This document shows, piece after piece, positions 1 to 11,035 of a DNA stretch of 64,000 nucleotides (positions are counted from its first letter, which is position 1; every line of letters starts with the position of its first letter). The notes below the pieces were generated by a model. It was not told the origin of the DNA. It saw only the letters and a program-made list of their open reading frames with translations, and ran no database searches. Source of the stretch: Corylus avellana (lineage: Eukaryota; Streptophyta; Magnoliopsida; Fagales; Betulaceae); NCBI RefSeq assembly GCF_901000735.1, contig NC_081542.1:29866838-29930837 (forward strand), written 5' to 3'. The position numbers were made by a program, and so were the translations under genes.

Positions 1-859
1 CTATATCCTTAAAATATTTGTTTTTTTTTTTTTTTAATTATATTATATATATGAGGGGAGAGATGAGAGAGAAATGTGAAACATGACTCATGAGAGGAGA
101 GAGGAGAGAGGAGAGAGAATCAATTTTTTTTATTTTATTTTAATAATCATAAAGATTGTAATAATGGAACCCAAAATATTGGGTTCCACTGTAGCAATCT
201 TAATGTTTAAGGTTCATTTAGGGAGTCTGCTGTAAGACGTTTTTTGCGATTTTTTGGACATATTTCCTAAACGAACAGACTCTCTTATAGGGAGTCTGCT
301 GGAAATGCTCTACTTACACATCATCTAATAATTACACACGTTCTCATGCAAAAGCCTTTTTTTAAATCAAGAACTCTTTTTAGGAAACCATTAGTTTTAT
401 TTAAGGGTTAAATACTAAAAAACCCCTATGGTTTTACTTCTTTATTTTTTGTCCTCTATCCCCTAGGGTTTGATTTTTATCACAGGAAGTACATGTGGTT
501 TTGATAAAAGACCAAATTGATCATTCCGTGCATTGACTGTTAGTTGACTTAACGGAAATCCACGTCACTGACACGTGGATTAATTAAAATTCGACATCTG
601 GCATAAGTGGCCACGTCATCAGTGATGACATGACCACCTAATTAATTTTTTTTTTTTTTAAAAAAAAATCTTTAAAAAAAAAAGAAAAAAAAAAGGAGAA
701 AACCAAGAGGTGTAGTACAGAATAAAAAGAAAGGGGTAAATAACAAACATTTCATGCATTTGAAGCACAAGAACTTCTAAGGAAAGCAGATCCATAGGGA
801 ACCCAACCCCTTTGTACTAAGAAATCAACCACCGTCCATTGAGCCACGTTGACAACAGA
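1..859. other. AT-rich intergenic sequence with transposon-like debris
   Basis: No gene is visible. The phrase AGGGAGTCTGCTG occurs twice (about 218-231 and 288-300) around a short AT-rich stretch, as in MITE ends. From about 400 to 640 the text resembles one arm of the MULE-like foldback elements found later in the window, but no matching second arm is seen. A poly-A/T tract lies at 645-690. Confidence 0.4.
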
Positions 860-3661
860 CACTATTAATTGGGGCAGTTCAGACACTATTAAGTAATGTT
901 GACATCCCATAAGTGAAATCACTGCACTCTGTTTCTTAAAGAATTTGGAGCATCAATAAACTATAGTGAGGTACTCCAAATCAAGGATCAGAAGCATATA
1001 TCACATAGAGAAATCAAGATAAATCATTGCATTTTAGCCTCTTCCGGATAACTAAGCATCCACGTGTGTAGAGGAAAAGGAGACACACTGGAAAATAATG
1101 AAAAAATAAATAAATTAATTGTTCTTATGGAATTGCCTGCAAGAAAATGAAACACAGAGACACATAGTGGTAGGGTTGACAGGAACAAACCTTTGGAAAT
1201 CCCAGTTGTTCAATCAATTTTGCTGCTTATGAGTCACTTTGAAATGCGCTCTCTTGTTGCACATCATCTAGAGCCCCCCCAAGTGAGTCCTATAGAACTA
1301 TTATCTGCAAAATAGTTGTAGTAGGGAAACATCTCGATCATGTAACACATTCATGTATCAAACAGATAACGAGCAAGAATAGTTCGGGTTTGGCTTAGTT
1401 GCAAAGCACAGATTAGATGCATTAATATTTGGCCAATTAAGCTAGTCAATCCATACTGTTAACAAATTTTTCCCCTACTTGAGCGGTGTATCAAAAATCT
1501 TGGCTGAACTGTTATGGCCTTATGCAAAATCAAGTCATAAGTTCATGCACGAATGCTTAGCGAATCCGCTTTTGCTTTTGTCGAATCAGGAATAGGGACA
1601 TCCGGTCTTTGGTCGGAACGTACCATTTTCTCTTCTTTGATCCATTCACCCCCACCTTGAATTCATAACTTGCATAATGAGTTGCATTGACATATTTGCC
1701 CGTGATAGAATGCCCCTTTCCCTCGCCACCAATTGCCGAATGCCAAGGAAGGAGTGAATCAACAGATCCAACCAACCACAATACAATACACAACCCGAGC
1801 GTGAATTGGTTGTAGAATACACGATGAAAAATGGAGAATTTGTCACTGCTGTACACAAAAGACCATGCTATAGATGGACTTTTGTTATCCATGTTTCATG
1901 ACATCTAAAATTTATGAACTACTGTTCACATTTTGCTTCTTCGAGCATATTTCACATGAACTTGAATGCTGTGCAATCCCCCAAGCCCATTGCAACCTTT
2001 TTTCTTCTTTTAAAGATTCTGTTTTACTTGCTCTTATCTGCATGCTTAAATATATGCTCAAATGCAGCAGAAAGGGTTCTAGATCAATGATTTTCACCTA
2101 GAAAATTTGTGAAACTCATAATCCAAAGAGTGGTTTTCTATTTCAAAGTCCCAGACACCCTTCTACAGCATTAATTTAAATCTTCCATCCCAACATATTC
2201 CACCATTTCAAAAGAATCACCTTTTATCTCCTCCCTAATTAATCAAATGAGGCCTAGGCCTCATAGCTATCAAGAACCAATTGTTTCATCAATTTACAAA
2301 GAAAATGGGAGAAAATTAAAGTTTTAAGTTGAATTTCCAATTTGAGGAAAAATGCAAAAACGACTCCACCACCCCTAGTTCAAAAAACTCGATTCCAGTA
2401 CCACAGTAAAGACCTATAAAAATATGAATGGTAAGCAAACATGAAGATTATAAAGAATCCTAACAAATTCATGAAGCATGTAATCTTGGACACCAAAGTG
2501 CTCTTGGTAGTAATGTCTACAATAATCTCAATTATTGCAGAATAGGCACAGCTGGAAACATGTAAAATAAGGAAGCAAAACACAATCAAGTTTTATATTA
2601 TATGCTCATTATTTGCAATCATATACTAGAGCCATCCATGTAAGATTATAAGTTTTGCATGAATGGATCTGATTATATCCCACCGCAAAAATCATAGTGA
2701 CTATCTCCCATAGTAGGTACTTAAACAAGGAATAAAATCAATAAATGGAAGCTCGGGACAAAATCTGCTGGGTCACAAAAGTTTTGACAAATCCATTGAG
2801 GTATTGAACCTCTGAAGCATATGCTTTCTTACAATTTACTGATTTACTACTAAAATTAGGAAATTCTGGCAATAATAGTTGGGAGTTGCAAAATCAAATT
2901 TTTACAGAGTTTGCTTTTAGTCTAGGTAAAATAGCACAACCAGATATTTAATTTAAGTACATTCGAACAATACATGAATTCAGAAACTTCTTAAGGATTT
3001 TATGGTAAAATAATTATATGGATCATGCACCATAGATGCGCAAATCATATAGAAGATGTAAATAAATGCAAACCCTAGAAGTCTATTTCCACCACACATG
3101 CACCATGTAAATTATATAACTATATAAAGGAATGCAACAGATTCAACATTTTAAAGCAACACGGTTGACAATCACATAAATGTAATCAGTGAGGAATAGA
3201 ATGTTTCTGCAACAATTTCCATCAGGTATGAGTAGCAGCCTCAGCTCCCCCCCATACCCCCAAAAGATACAGCAGGCAACTATTGCAGACAAAAAAACAG
3301 TTTAAAAAGAGCTAAGCATGCATTAAAAATGCATCAGGATGGTAAAAGCAGAAATACCAAGACTCAAACAGTTAATCCTTCCTTCCTTCAATGTTTGACT
3401 GTGCTTCTACCAAAAACAGCAGCAGCTCAAGCTACAAAAATATGCCAGAAGCATCCATTCTACGCAATGTTTTCTCAATCAGAAATTCCAAATCCAAAAT
3501 TTTAGAAGTACATATCAGAAATTAAAAACCTAAACTCCCCAGTATAAAAATTGCCCAAAATCTCAATACAAAATGAGATATGCGTATAAAGAGAGCCACA
3601 AAAAAAAAAAAAAATCCCAAGAGCCTAAAAAGGTGAGAATGAATCCATTTTTTTGTTAATC

Positions 3662-3732
3662 GGGTGACACCCAGAATTGAACTGGGGAAAGAGGATTTGA
3701 AGTCCCCCGCCTTACCACTCGGCCATGTCGCC
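3662..3732 (-). tRNA. Plastid-type tRNA-Cys-like sequence, anticodon TCA (copy A), probably a pseudogene
   Basis: Read on the minus strand, the 71-nt sequence starts GGCGACATGGCCGAGTGGTA and folds into a full cloverleaf. It matches the well-known chloroplast tRNA-Cys (trnC-GCA) pattern, except that the anticodon loop reads CTTCAAA, so the anticodon is TCA rather than GCA. The D stem, anticodon stem and T stem (CCCAG/CTGGG) all pair. In this copy the acceptor stem has one C-A mismatch (3' side TGTCACC), and the discriminator base is C where the plastid gene has T. No 3' oligo-T terminator follows. It is most simply a plastid-derived nuclear fragment; expression is unknown. Confidence 0.7.
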
Positions 3733-3769
3733 AAAATTTTAGAAGAAAAATCAATTTTTCAGTTTTGTA

Positions 3770-4100
3770 AAGGAAATGAAACAAAAAAAAAACAAAAAAA
3801 ACAAAAAAGAAAATCTCCATTTGTTTGGGGGTGTAAATCATGCCAAAAAACAAACAGAAATAAATGAAAAAAACGAAACAGAAATAAAAAGAAAAAGAAA
3901 AACCAAAAGAAACAAAAAGAAAAAGAGGAAAAAAAAACCAAAAGAAAAAAAAAAAAAAAGAAACAAGGAAAAAAAGAAAAAGAAAAAAGAAACAGAAAGA
4001 AAAAACCCAAAAGAAAAACTCAAAGGAAAAAAGAATCAAAAAGAAAAACCCAAAAGAATGAAAGAAACAAAAAGGAAAACAAAGACAAAAACCTAAAAAT
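3770..4100. repeat. A-rich polypurine low-complexity tract
   Basis: About 330 bases are almost entirely A with interspersed G and C (AAAG, AAAC and GAAA units). Lys-rich forward ORFs and Phe-rich reverse ORFs here are composition artefacts. The same tract follows the tRNA-like sequence in copy B (about 8460-8810). In copy C it is replaced by a gap. Confidence 0.85.
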
Positions 4101-4129
4101 GAGATGATGAATCATTGATCCCCTAAACC

Positions 4130-4474
4130 TTATACCGGCACCACGTATCGTGGTCCATAACCAGCAATAGAATTCTTGGCCCTGCAGATCTTAAACCTTC
4201 TCACTCTTGCTTGAGCAGGCATGGGTTTATTCAAATCAAAGTATCGGGATTCAATCGGTGAAGAAGAAACCTGGATAGCTTTGAAAGGTTTCGGAATTGG
4301 GTTTGATCTCTTTCTCCGACTGCCCCAATTAACACTGAAGGAAGTGCGGCAAAACTCATATGCGTTACATTCCAGAGTGCCAGACTCTGATTCAGAGACT
4401 AAACCACGAAGTTGGATCAGAGCGTGAGCTACAGTAATCTCATCCGGGCTCAACGTGAGAGTATTCCCTTCCAT
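4130..4474 (-). CDS. Small uncharacterised protein with VNWG-x-RRKRS motif (copy A, 114 aa)
   Basis: I do not recognise the family. The ORF starts MEGNTLTLSPDEITVAHALI and ends GPRYVVPV. It has an acidic and hydrophobic N-terminal segment, a Cys- and Arg-rich motif (CRTSFSVNWGSRRKRS), and a basic C-terminal half containing RVRRFKICR. That composition would suit a nuclear protein, but this is inference. Three in-frame copies exist (here, 8845-9228, 17431-17877). Copy A is the shortest: relative to copy C it lacks most of one repeat module. The coding frame is kept despite these in-frame losses, which favours past selection. Upstream, a CT-rich leader with a splice-donor-like GTATGC (minus, 4929-4924), telo-boxes and TGGGCC motifs looks like a housekeeping promoter with a 5'UTR intron. 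A GTATAAG donor-like site overlaps the last codons in this copy only. Confidence 0.55.
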   Translation of the reverse strand: MEGNTLTLSPDEITVAHALIQLRGLVSESESGTLECNAYEFCRTSFSVNWGSRRKRSNPIPKPFKAIQVSSSPIESRYFDLNKPMPAQARVRRFKICRAKNSIAGYGPRYVVPV

Positions 4475-4789
4475 GCTTTATCTGATCAAATCTGGAAACT
4501 CCAATGACACTGATATATTTTAGTAATCCACAAAAATATTAAAAACCCTGAAAATAGAGCATAAATTCAATCTGAGTCTCTAAATCTAAGCCCTATATCT
4601 TTCGGAATTTCGAAATTAGGGTTTCATTGCGCTGGATTCCAATCAAACACCAGATCTGAATTTCTTTCAAGAGTTTCTAATGTCGGATCAAACTGTTGTT
4701 GAAATTTAATCGCCCAGGAAATTGAAAAAAAAAAAAGAAAAGACGTTGAAGTTCAATCGCTGACCATTAACGGCGGACAGGGCATAAGG

Positions 4790-4813
4790 TTAGGGTTTTG
4801 ATCCAAACCCTAA
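4790..4813. promoter_or_regulatory. Inverted pair of telo-boxes
   Basis: TTAGGGTTT (4790-4798) and AAACCCTAA (4805-4813) face each other across six bases. Telo-boxes are common near the 5' ends of plant ribosomal-protein and other growth-linked genes. The pair is about 320 bases upstream of the ATG at 4474, inside the presumed 5'UTR intron, and is kept in copies B and C. Confidence 0.5.
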
Positions 4814-5157
4814 ATCAAGTCAAAAATTTCCCAAATTTTTTCGCGAAAATAAATCTCGAAGTAGAAGAAGAAGAAAAGCCTAAGTATAGAAAATCCCAAA
4901 TAAATCTAGGAGTTGTCGGAAAAGCATACCCGAGACGGAGAGAGAGGCTGAGTGCAGATCAAACACAAGGAGAGAGAGAGGCTGAGAGCAGATCAAAAAC
5001 CCAGAAGAGATAGAGGCAGAGAGCAGATCAAATCAGAGCCCCTGATCGATCGATTTCACCGAGAGCGAGAGCGAGAGCGGGAGCGGGAGAGAAAGAGACT
5101 GGAAAGAGTGACAAAAGACGTAGGACCAGGAATTTTGAATTTAGACGGATATTTCGA

Positions 5158-5198
5158 TGGGTTGGGCCCGGCCCGGCCCATCCCGTATGGACCGATTA
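5158..5198 (-). promoter_or_regulatory. Site II-like TGGGCC cluster, presumed promoter of the small unknown gene (copy A)
   Basis: Overlapping GGCCCAA/TGGGCC and CCGGCCCGG units lie just beyond the CT/GA-rich leader. Site II elements (TGGGCY) combined with telo-boxes are typical of constitutive plant promoters. Copies B (about 9938-9975) and C (about 18575-18612) keep variants of it. Confidence 0.45.
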
Positions 5199-5403
5199 TA
5201 ATAGTACTTGAATGCAACAATAGTACTTGTCAACCCCCTTCCACCAACAACCCAGTGGAAAGCACGTTCGAGGAAGTTGTGCCTTAAATATGAAAATATG
5301 AATCCTAATATGGCCATTCGTCTTCTACCTTTCTCCACGAATTTCCTCTAAGACTATATATATGATGACCAAATTCAACAATGACACTTGCAATATGAAA
5401 GGG

Positions 5404-5930
5404 ACGCTGTGGTTATTGCTTCAAAATCCTTAAAACCTTGTAATCGTTGTTGACGTGGTTGTACCCAAATGCTACTTCTAATTCATAATCATCAATATTT
5501 TCAATCGGCTCAAAGGATAACTTCTTGCATTTTTTGATTAATGGGTTCCAAATAATAGTCTCGTGGGGATTTTTGTTTCTTTTTCAAATTGACCAATAAA
5601 GGGGATAGTCGTGGAGGCAAACTAATCCCTTGCAACAGCCTACAATTGTAGTGACTACTTTTGTTGGATGGTAGAATGGCCAGAAGATCTCCACGGCCTC
5701 GCTGAACCATTCCTCATTATAAAAGTTTATCAAGTAGTAATCTATGGCGAAATGTTGTTCTGTGTTACTGCAATGAGCGCATGTTCTCAGTTGGTCTCGA
5801 TGGAGCAATTGAGGTGCATCTTGATGAAATATGTGCCGTTGACCATGCCTTCAAAACACACCAGAGGCTTAATGAATAGTTGGAAAAGTGTTTCGATTAT
5901 GAGCTTTTGCGGGAGTTGTGTAGTCGTCAT
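5404..5930 (-). pseudogene. F-box (F-box-associated domain) protein, broken
   Basis: From an ATG at 5930 the minus strand reads MTTTQLPQKLIIETLFQLFI then a shortened F-box ending YFIKMHLNCSIETN and a stop. In shifted frames it continues with FHPTKVV-type sequence, IVGCCKGLVCLHD, TIIWNPLIKKCKKLSFEPI and FGYNHVNNDYKVLRILK. These are the usual landmarks of plant F-box/FBA proteins: the SCF-recruiting F-box, then the 'GLVCL', 'WNP' and 'FGYDxxxxDYKV' signatures of the associated domain. The middle of the F-box is missing, there are at least two frame changes, and the C-terminal half of the domain is absent. The encoded product would have been a substrate adaptor of an SCF ubiquitin ligase; this copy is dead. 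Confidence 0.75.
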
Positions 5931-6540
5931 CTTTGATGGGTTTTGCAAGTCCTAGTGGCCAAGGAGGTCAATTTTGCATCACAATACGTACCCTTGAAGG
6001 TGGGCTTGCTCACCTCGCAGGAATAGAGAACAATATAAATAAGAGAGACAACGCCACAAGTAAAAGGATCAAAAAACTCAAATCACTAGAATATTTTCTT
6101 GAATCATTTTTTTATGAGAATTCTAACTTAAACATTGGAGCTATCTCTTGCTGGCCCACTCTAACAAGCTCTTATGCTTGTGTGTTGATTATCTCGCAGG
6201 TTAGAACCCTCTAAATGCGAGTAGCCTCCCGAGGTCAAGAAGGTCTGGAACCACTCCAACACTTTCCAAGAAGGCCTACTAGAACGTGGAATCGAACACC
6301 ATTCATTTTTTTTTCTTCTATTTTTTAAGTTTTTAAATAAAAATAAAATTGTAAGGCAATTTAGTATTTTCCTTTATTTCTGTTGAAGAAAACGGAAATG
6401 GTTAATGGATTATTCACATTGAAAATTTTTAAAACTTTGATGGAGTACATTTCAATTTTTGAAACATTTGAGGTAAAATTGAAGATGACCTGAAACTTTG
6501 GGGGATAAAGTGTAATTTCAAAAAAAAAAAAGACCAAGAG
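5931..6540. other. Intergenic sequence, no recognised gene
   Basis: A 93-codon forward ORF at 5933-6214 has no recognisable features. The remainder is AT-rich, with a short poly-A tract at 6518-6530. Confidence 0.4.
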
Positions 6541-6785
6541 TAGAGGTATTAAAGTGGTTACGGTTATCGGTTATTAAATTTTACTAACCGCAACCACTAG
6601 CTACTAACCGCCGGTATAACCGCTTTTTCAAAATTTGGGTTTTTGGGCTTTTTTTTTTTTTTTTTAATCACTGTAGGATTTTTTTACCCTCATTTGTTTT
6701 TTGTATTTTTAGTGTCTTCTTGGGCCAAATTGCTATAAAAAGAGCCCATATTGAAAATCAAAAACATTTTACCCAAAATTTACAT

Positions 6786-7480
6786 TTACTTGTACTTAAA
6801 AAAAAAAAAAAAAAAAAAAGAACTTTTATAAAAAAAAAACACAACATATATATATATATATATATAAAGTTTAACACAACATAAAAAAATAATAATAATA
6901 ATAAAAAGGTTCAAATAAAACATTAAATTATACAAATAAAACATTAAAACTTCATCAATCCTTGTAAATACTATACTCTCATTTGATCTTCTAGCAAATC
7001 CTGTGGACATCAAAAGAAGAAAAGTTATAAACTTAAACATAATAATATTAAGGCACAAGCATGTACACATCAAAATGTGCTTAATATAATTGTATTGTAA
7101 TTAAAATATTATAATAATTCAAAAAAAGATAACCTTCGTTACTAACTTACCTAAAAAAGAAACATGGACGACAGCATAACCGAGAGCCGGCGAGGGGAGG
7201 ACGGCAGCGAAACAGAGAGAATTTGTGCTGGGGTGAGGACAACGGCAGCGAGAGAGAGAGACGAGAGATTTTGAGAGGCTGCTGAGTGATTTTGCTTTAG
7301 GTTTAGTTTAGGGTTAGGAAGAGATGAATAAATATGGGAATTGAAACGACGTAGTTTGGGCCTTCAAATTTATTGTTCAGTTTTAAAAAATTGTTCAACA
7401 AATAGTTCAAAAAAATTGGTCAAAAAATTGTTAAAAGAATTTGTTCAAAAAATGGTTCAATTTCTTTCTTCAGAAAATGG
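6786..7480. other. AT-rich low-complexity and GA-rich sequence, no gene
   Basis: This stretch contains poly-A, (AT)n at 6848-6866, (TAA)n near 6890-6904, the GA-rich leader-like segment at 7170-7275, and repeats of TGGTTCAAAAAAT-like words at 7375-7500. Confidence 0.5.
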
Positions 7481-8069
7481 TTAAAAAATGGTCAAAACAG
7501 TGTTTGCATATTAATTGGGCAACAGACTAATAATTGGGCAGTTCAGACACTATTATGTAATGTTGACATCCCATAAGTGAAATCACTGCACTCTGTTTCT
7601 TAAAGAATTTGGAGCATCAATAAACTATAGTCAGGTACTCCAAGTCAAGGATCAGAAGCATTTATCACATAGGGATATGGAGAAATCAAGAATAAATCAT
7701 TGCAGTTTACCCTCTTTCTGATAACTAAGCATCCATGTGTGTAGGGAAAAAGGACACACTGGAAAATAATGAAAAAATAAATAAATAAAAGCACTTAGAG
7801 ATAGAAAAGCTAATCAGCATTGTTCTTATGGAATTGCATGCAGGAAAATGAAACACAGAGACACATAGGTGGAAGGGTCTGATAGGAACAAACCTTTGGA
7901 AATCCCAGTTGGTCCATCAATTTTGCTGCTTATGAGTCACTTTGAAATGCGCTCTCTTCTTACACATCTTTGTTTATGAGCAACCCCAAGTGAGTCCTAC
8001 AGAACTATTATCTGCGAAATAAAAGTAGCAATGGAAACATCTCAATCGTGTAACACATTCATGTATCAA

Positions 8070-8169
8070 NNNNNNNNNNNNNNNNNNNNNNNNNNNNNNN
8101 NNNNNNNNNNNNNNNNNNNNNNNNNNNNNNNNNNNNNNNNNNNNNNNNNNNNNNNNNNNNNNNNNNNNN
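8070..8169. other. Assembly gap (100 N)
   Basis: A run of exactly 100 N is a placeholder gap of unknown true length. It lies in copy B where copy A has about 2.1 kb. Confidence 0.98.
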
Positions 8170-8350
8170 AGAAATTCCAAATCCAAAATTTTAGAAGTAC
8201 ATATCAGAAATTAAAAACCTAAACTCCCCAGTATAAAAATTGCCCAAAATCTCAATACAAAATGAGATATGCGTATAAAGAGAGCCACAAAAAAAAAAAA
8301 AAATCCCAAGAGCCTAAAAAGGTGAGAATGAATCCATTTTTTTGTTAATC

Positions 8351-8421
8351 GGGTGACACCCAGAATTGAACTGGGGAAAGAGGATTTGAAGTCCCCCGCC
8401 TTACCACTCGGCCATGTCGCC
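8351..8421 (-). tRNA. Plastid-type tRNA-Cys-like sequence, anticodon TCA (copy B), probably a pseudogene
   Basis: This 71-nt sequence is identical to copy A over the cloverleaf, including the TCA anticodon, the single C-A mismatch in the acceptor stem and the C discriminator. Its flanks (AAAATTTT on the 5' side, the A-rich tract beyond) are also shared, so it spread by segmental duplication rather than by separate insertion. Confidence 0.7.
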
Positions 8422-8844
8422 AAAATTTTAGAAGAAAAATCAAATTTTCAGTTTTGTAAAGGAAATGAAACAAAAAACAAAAAAAAAATTGAAAATCTCC
8501 ATTTGTTTGGGGGTGTAAATCATGCCAAAAAAAACAAAAAAACAGAAATAAAAGAATAAATGAAAAGAAATTAAAAAGAAAAACCCAAAAGAAAAAAAGA
8601 AACAGAAATAAAAAGAAAAAGGGAAAAAAACAAAAAACAAAAAGAATAAAAAAAAGAAACAAGGAAAAAAAAAAAAGAAACAGAAATAAAAACAAAAAGA
8701 AAAAGCCAGAAGAAAAAAGAATCAAAAAGAAAAACTCAAAGGAAAAAAGAATCAAAACGAAAAACCCAAAAGAAAGAAAGAAACAAAAAGGAAAACAAAG
8801 ACAAAACCTAAAAATGAGACGATGAATCATTGATCACCTAAACC

Positions 8845-9228
8845 TTATATCGGCACCACGTATCGTGGTCCATAACAAGCAATAGAATTCTTGGCCCTGC
8901 AGATCTTAAACCTTCTCACTCTAGGAATGGGTTTATTCAAATCAAAGTATCGGGATTCAATCGGTGAAGAAGAAACCTGGATAGCTTTGAAAGGTTTAGG
9001 AATTGGGTTTGATCTCTTTCTCCGGACGCCCCAATTAACACTGAAACAAGTGCGGCAAAACTCATCTGCGTTGCATTCCAGAGTGCACGTTCTCCTTCTC
9101 CGGACGCCCCACTTAACTCCGAAACAGGAGCGACCAGACTCTGATTCAGAGTCTAAACCACGAAGTTGGATCAGAGCGTGAGCCACAGTAATCTCATCCG
9201 GACTCAAAGTGAGAGTATCCCCTTCCAT
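8845..9228 (-). CDS. Small uncharacterised protein with VNWG-x-RR motifs (copy B, 127 aa)
   Basis: Same family as 4130-4474, function unknown. It starts MEGDTLTLSPDEITVAHALI and carries two CF-x-VxWGVRR motifs: one near residues 33-45 (RSCFGVKWGVRRRR) and one near residues 56-71 (CRTCFSVNWGVRRKRS). The C-terminal basic segment and the GPRYVVP ending match the other copies. Compared with copy C it lacks an in-frame stretch of about 18 residues between the two motifs. The stop is TAA, and the GTATAAG donor-like site of copy A is here ATATAAG. The leader, telo-boxes and TGGGCC cluster upstream are conserved. Whether it is expressed cannot be told from sequence. Confidence 0.55.
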   Translation of the reverse strand: MEGDTLTLSPDEITVAHALIQLRGLDSESESGRSCFGVKWGVRRRRTCTLECNADEFCRTCFSVNWGVRRKRSNPIPKPFKAIQVSSSPIESRYFDLNKPIPRVRRFKICRAKNSIACYGPRYVVPI

Positions 9229-9990
9229 GCTTTATCTGATCAAATCTGGGAATTCCAATGACACTGATGTATTTTAGTAATCCACAAAAATATTGAAAAC
9301 CCTAAAAATAGAGCATACAATTCAATCACAGTCTCTAAATCTAAGCCCTATATCTTTCGGAATTTCGAAATTAGGGTTTCATTGCGCTGGATTCCAATCA
9401 AACCCCAGATCTGAATTTCTTTCAAGAGTTTCCAATGTCGGATCACACTGTTGTTGAAATTTAATCGCCCAGGAAATCGAAAAAAAAAATTGAAAAAAAA
9501 GAAAGAAAAAAAGACATTGAAGTTCAATCGCTGACCATTAACGGCGGACAGGGCATCAGGTTAGGGTTTTGATCCAAACCCTAAATCAAGTCAAAAATTT
9601 CCCAAAATATTTCGCGAAAAGAAATCTCGAAGAAGAAGAAAAGTCTAAGTATAGAAAATCCCAAATAAATCTAGGAGTTGTCGGAAAAACATACCTGAGA
9701 CAGAGAGAGAGGCTGAGCGCAGATCAAACACGAGGAGAGAGAGAGGCTGAGAGCAGATCAAAAACCCAGAAGAGAGAGAGGCTGAGAGCAGATCAAATCA
9801 GAGCCCCTGATCGATCGATTTCACCGAGAGCGAGAGCGGGAGCGGGAGTGAGAGCGAGAGCGTGAGCGGGAGAGAGAGACTGAAAAGAGTGACAATAATC
9901 GTTTGGACCAGGAATTTTGAATTTAGACGGATATTTGGATGGGTTGGGCCCGGATCGGCCCGGCCCGGCCCGTATGGAGCGATTATAACG

Positions 9991-10690
9991 TTCGTCACAT
10001 AAACGAAAAAATTGCAAGTATTATTTGTTTGTATTCCGATTCAATGCTTAAGGTTTGACATTTTAAAGTGTTTTTTACTTTTGCAAATCTAAATCAAGGC
10101 CGGCTTATTATAGATTTCTTTAATTTCTTAATTAGTTACTTTAGTAGTTTGAGTTAACAATATATTATGAAACATGAACATTGTTTCTCATTTGAATTAA
10201 AAAATTTGAAGTTTTATATTAAAGAAAAAAAAAATGAAATGATTTATGAAAAATGTTAATAACTGGTTTATAACCGATTTTCAATAACTACATAACTGTC
10301 AGTTGTGGTTGTGGTTATTTAAAATAGAATAACCGCCTAAATCGGTTGTCATTACGGTTATGAGGAAGTAACCGCTGTCGCAGCTATTTGTACACCTCTA
10401 CTCAGGGACAACGCCAATGCTACTAAAAAGAGATTAAAGGCTTAGATATATTATATGGAAGATAGCTATAATTTACTATCTACCTATATAACATGATTAT
10501 TCTAAATCAAATGATTGTTACTGGAATTGTCCCCTTACTTCTTTAAATAATATACATTTCTATAGCATAATAACAGAGACTATACACGTTATATTTGTGA
10601 AAACCCACATTTATCATTTCAAGATACAAATTGTCCTTTATAGGCTCATTGCATATTCAATTGGTAATATTTTCTAATTAAGTCATAGAC
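9991..10690. other. Intergenic sequence shared with 18640-19325
   Basis: No gene is visible. This AT-rich block is repeated almost unchanged after copy C. It contains the GGTTAT-rich right end described under 6541-10400. A later GGGACAACGCCAATGCTACT phrase resembles the downstream half of the Gypsy-type LTRs. Confidence 0.5.
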
Positions 10691-11035
10691 TTGCTGTAGT
10701 GACCCAAATAATTAACTAAGTTTAAGTAGCTTAGTTGTAGAGTTAATTTGAGCTTTGGGTTACTATGAACAATTAGGACGGCATTTTGAGAATTTCAAAC
10801 TTTATGACCGTATATACGCATGGGGGAGCACGCGGATGTACGCCTGTAAATAGTACACAGATGTACTCGTAGAAGAGCACGCGGACGTACGCTTGTAAAT
10901 AGTACACAGATGTACGCGTGAAAGACCACCCAGACATACTCTGACTTTTGGTTGACTACTTGTTAATGCCCGTACGTACGAAACAACCATTGATCCATTG
11001 GGTAAACAGTACACAGACGTAGCATCTCATCAAAC
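10690..11035. mobile_element. Gypsy-type LTR fragment
   Basis: It starts TGTAGTGACCCAAATAATTA, like the 5' ends of the LTRs at 25227 and 38468, and contains repeated AGTACACAGATGTACxCG and GCACGCGGACGTACGC words. The TATA region and the rest of the LTR are absent. The same fragment is present at about 19330-19620, so it predates the duplication. Confidence 0.45.

Larger units (their letters stand above)
860..5198. repeat. Triplicated segment, copy A
   Basis: This block is repeated at 7530-9990 and 14520-18640 with small differences. It holds, on the minus strand, the small unknown gene (4130-4474), its leader, and the tRNA-Cys-like sequence (3662-3732). The distal part (860-3480) has no convincing intact gene. 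An exon-like stretch at about 1195-1310 (minus) is bounded by AG and GT and can be read as a LIEQLGFPK-type peptide, but it has a stop. A 111-residue minus-strand ORF at 1557-1892 is not conserved in frame in copy C. Homology with B and C ends just past the TGGGCC cluster at about 5198, and copy A alone continues into unrelated sequence. Confidence 0.8.
7530..9990. repeat. Triplicated segment, copy B
   Basis: This is homologous to 870-5198 and to part of 14520-18640. It is interrupted by the gap at 8070-8169. Sequence left of the gap matches copy A up to about 1362 and sequence right of it matches copy A from 3481, so roughly 2.1 kb of the copy A equivalent is unresolved or deleted here. With what follows to about 12936, it forms one unit of a larger tandem duplication whose partner runs to 22436. 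Confidence 0.8.
6541..10400. mobile_element. Possible hAT-type element ends flanking copy B
   Basis: TAGAGGTATT...GTGGTTACGG at 6541 is mirrored by ...ACACCTCTA ending at 10400, and both ends carry clustered GGTTAT/CGGTT subterminal motifs (6560-6625 and 10255-10375), as in plant hAT elements. A GA-rich leader-like stretch with AAACTACGTCGTTT-like and AACCCTAA motifs lies at 7150-7360. I could not find a matching 8-bp target duplication, and no transposase is visible, so the pairing of the two ends is uncertain. Copy C keeps only the right end (about 18900-19045). Confidence 0.3.

Noticed and set aside
1557..1892. 111-residue minus-strand ORF with a hydrophobic stretch
   Set aside because: In copy C the frame is broken by a small deletion and diverges, and no family is recognised; not supported as a gene.
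3656..4096. Phe-rich minus-strand and Lys-rich plus-strand ORFs (also at 8345-8830)
   Set aside because: They are produced by the A-rich polypurine tract and overlap the tRNA-like sequence; composition only.
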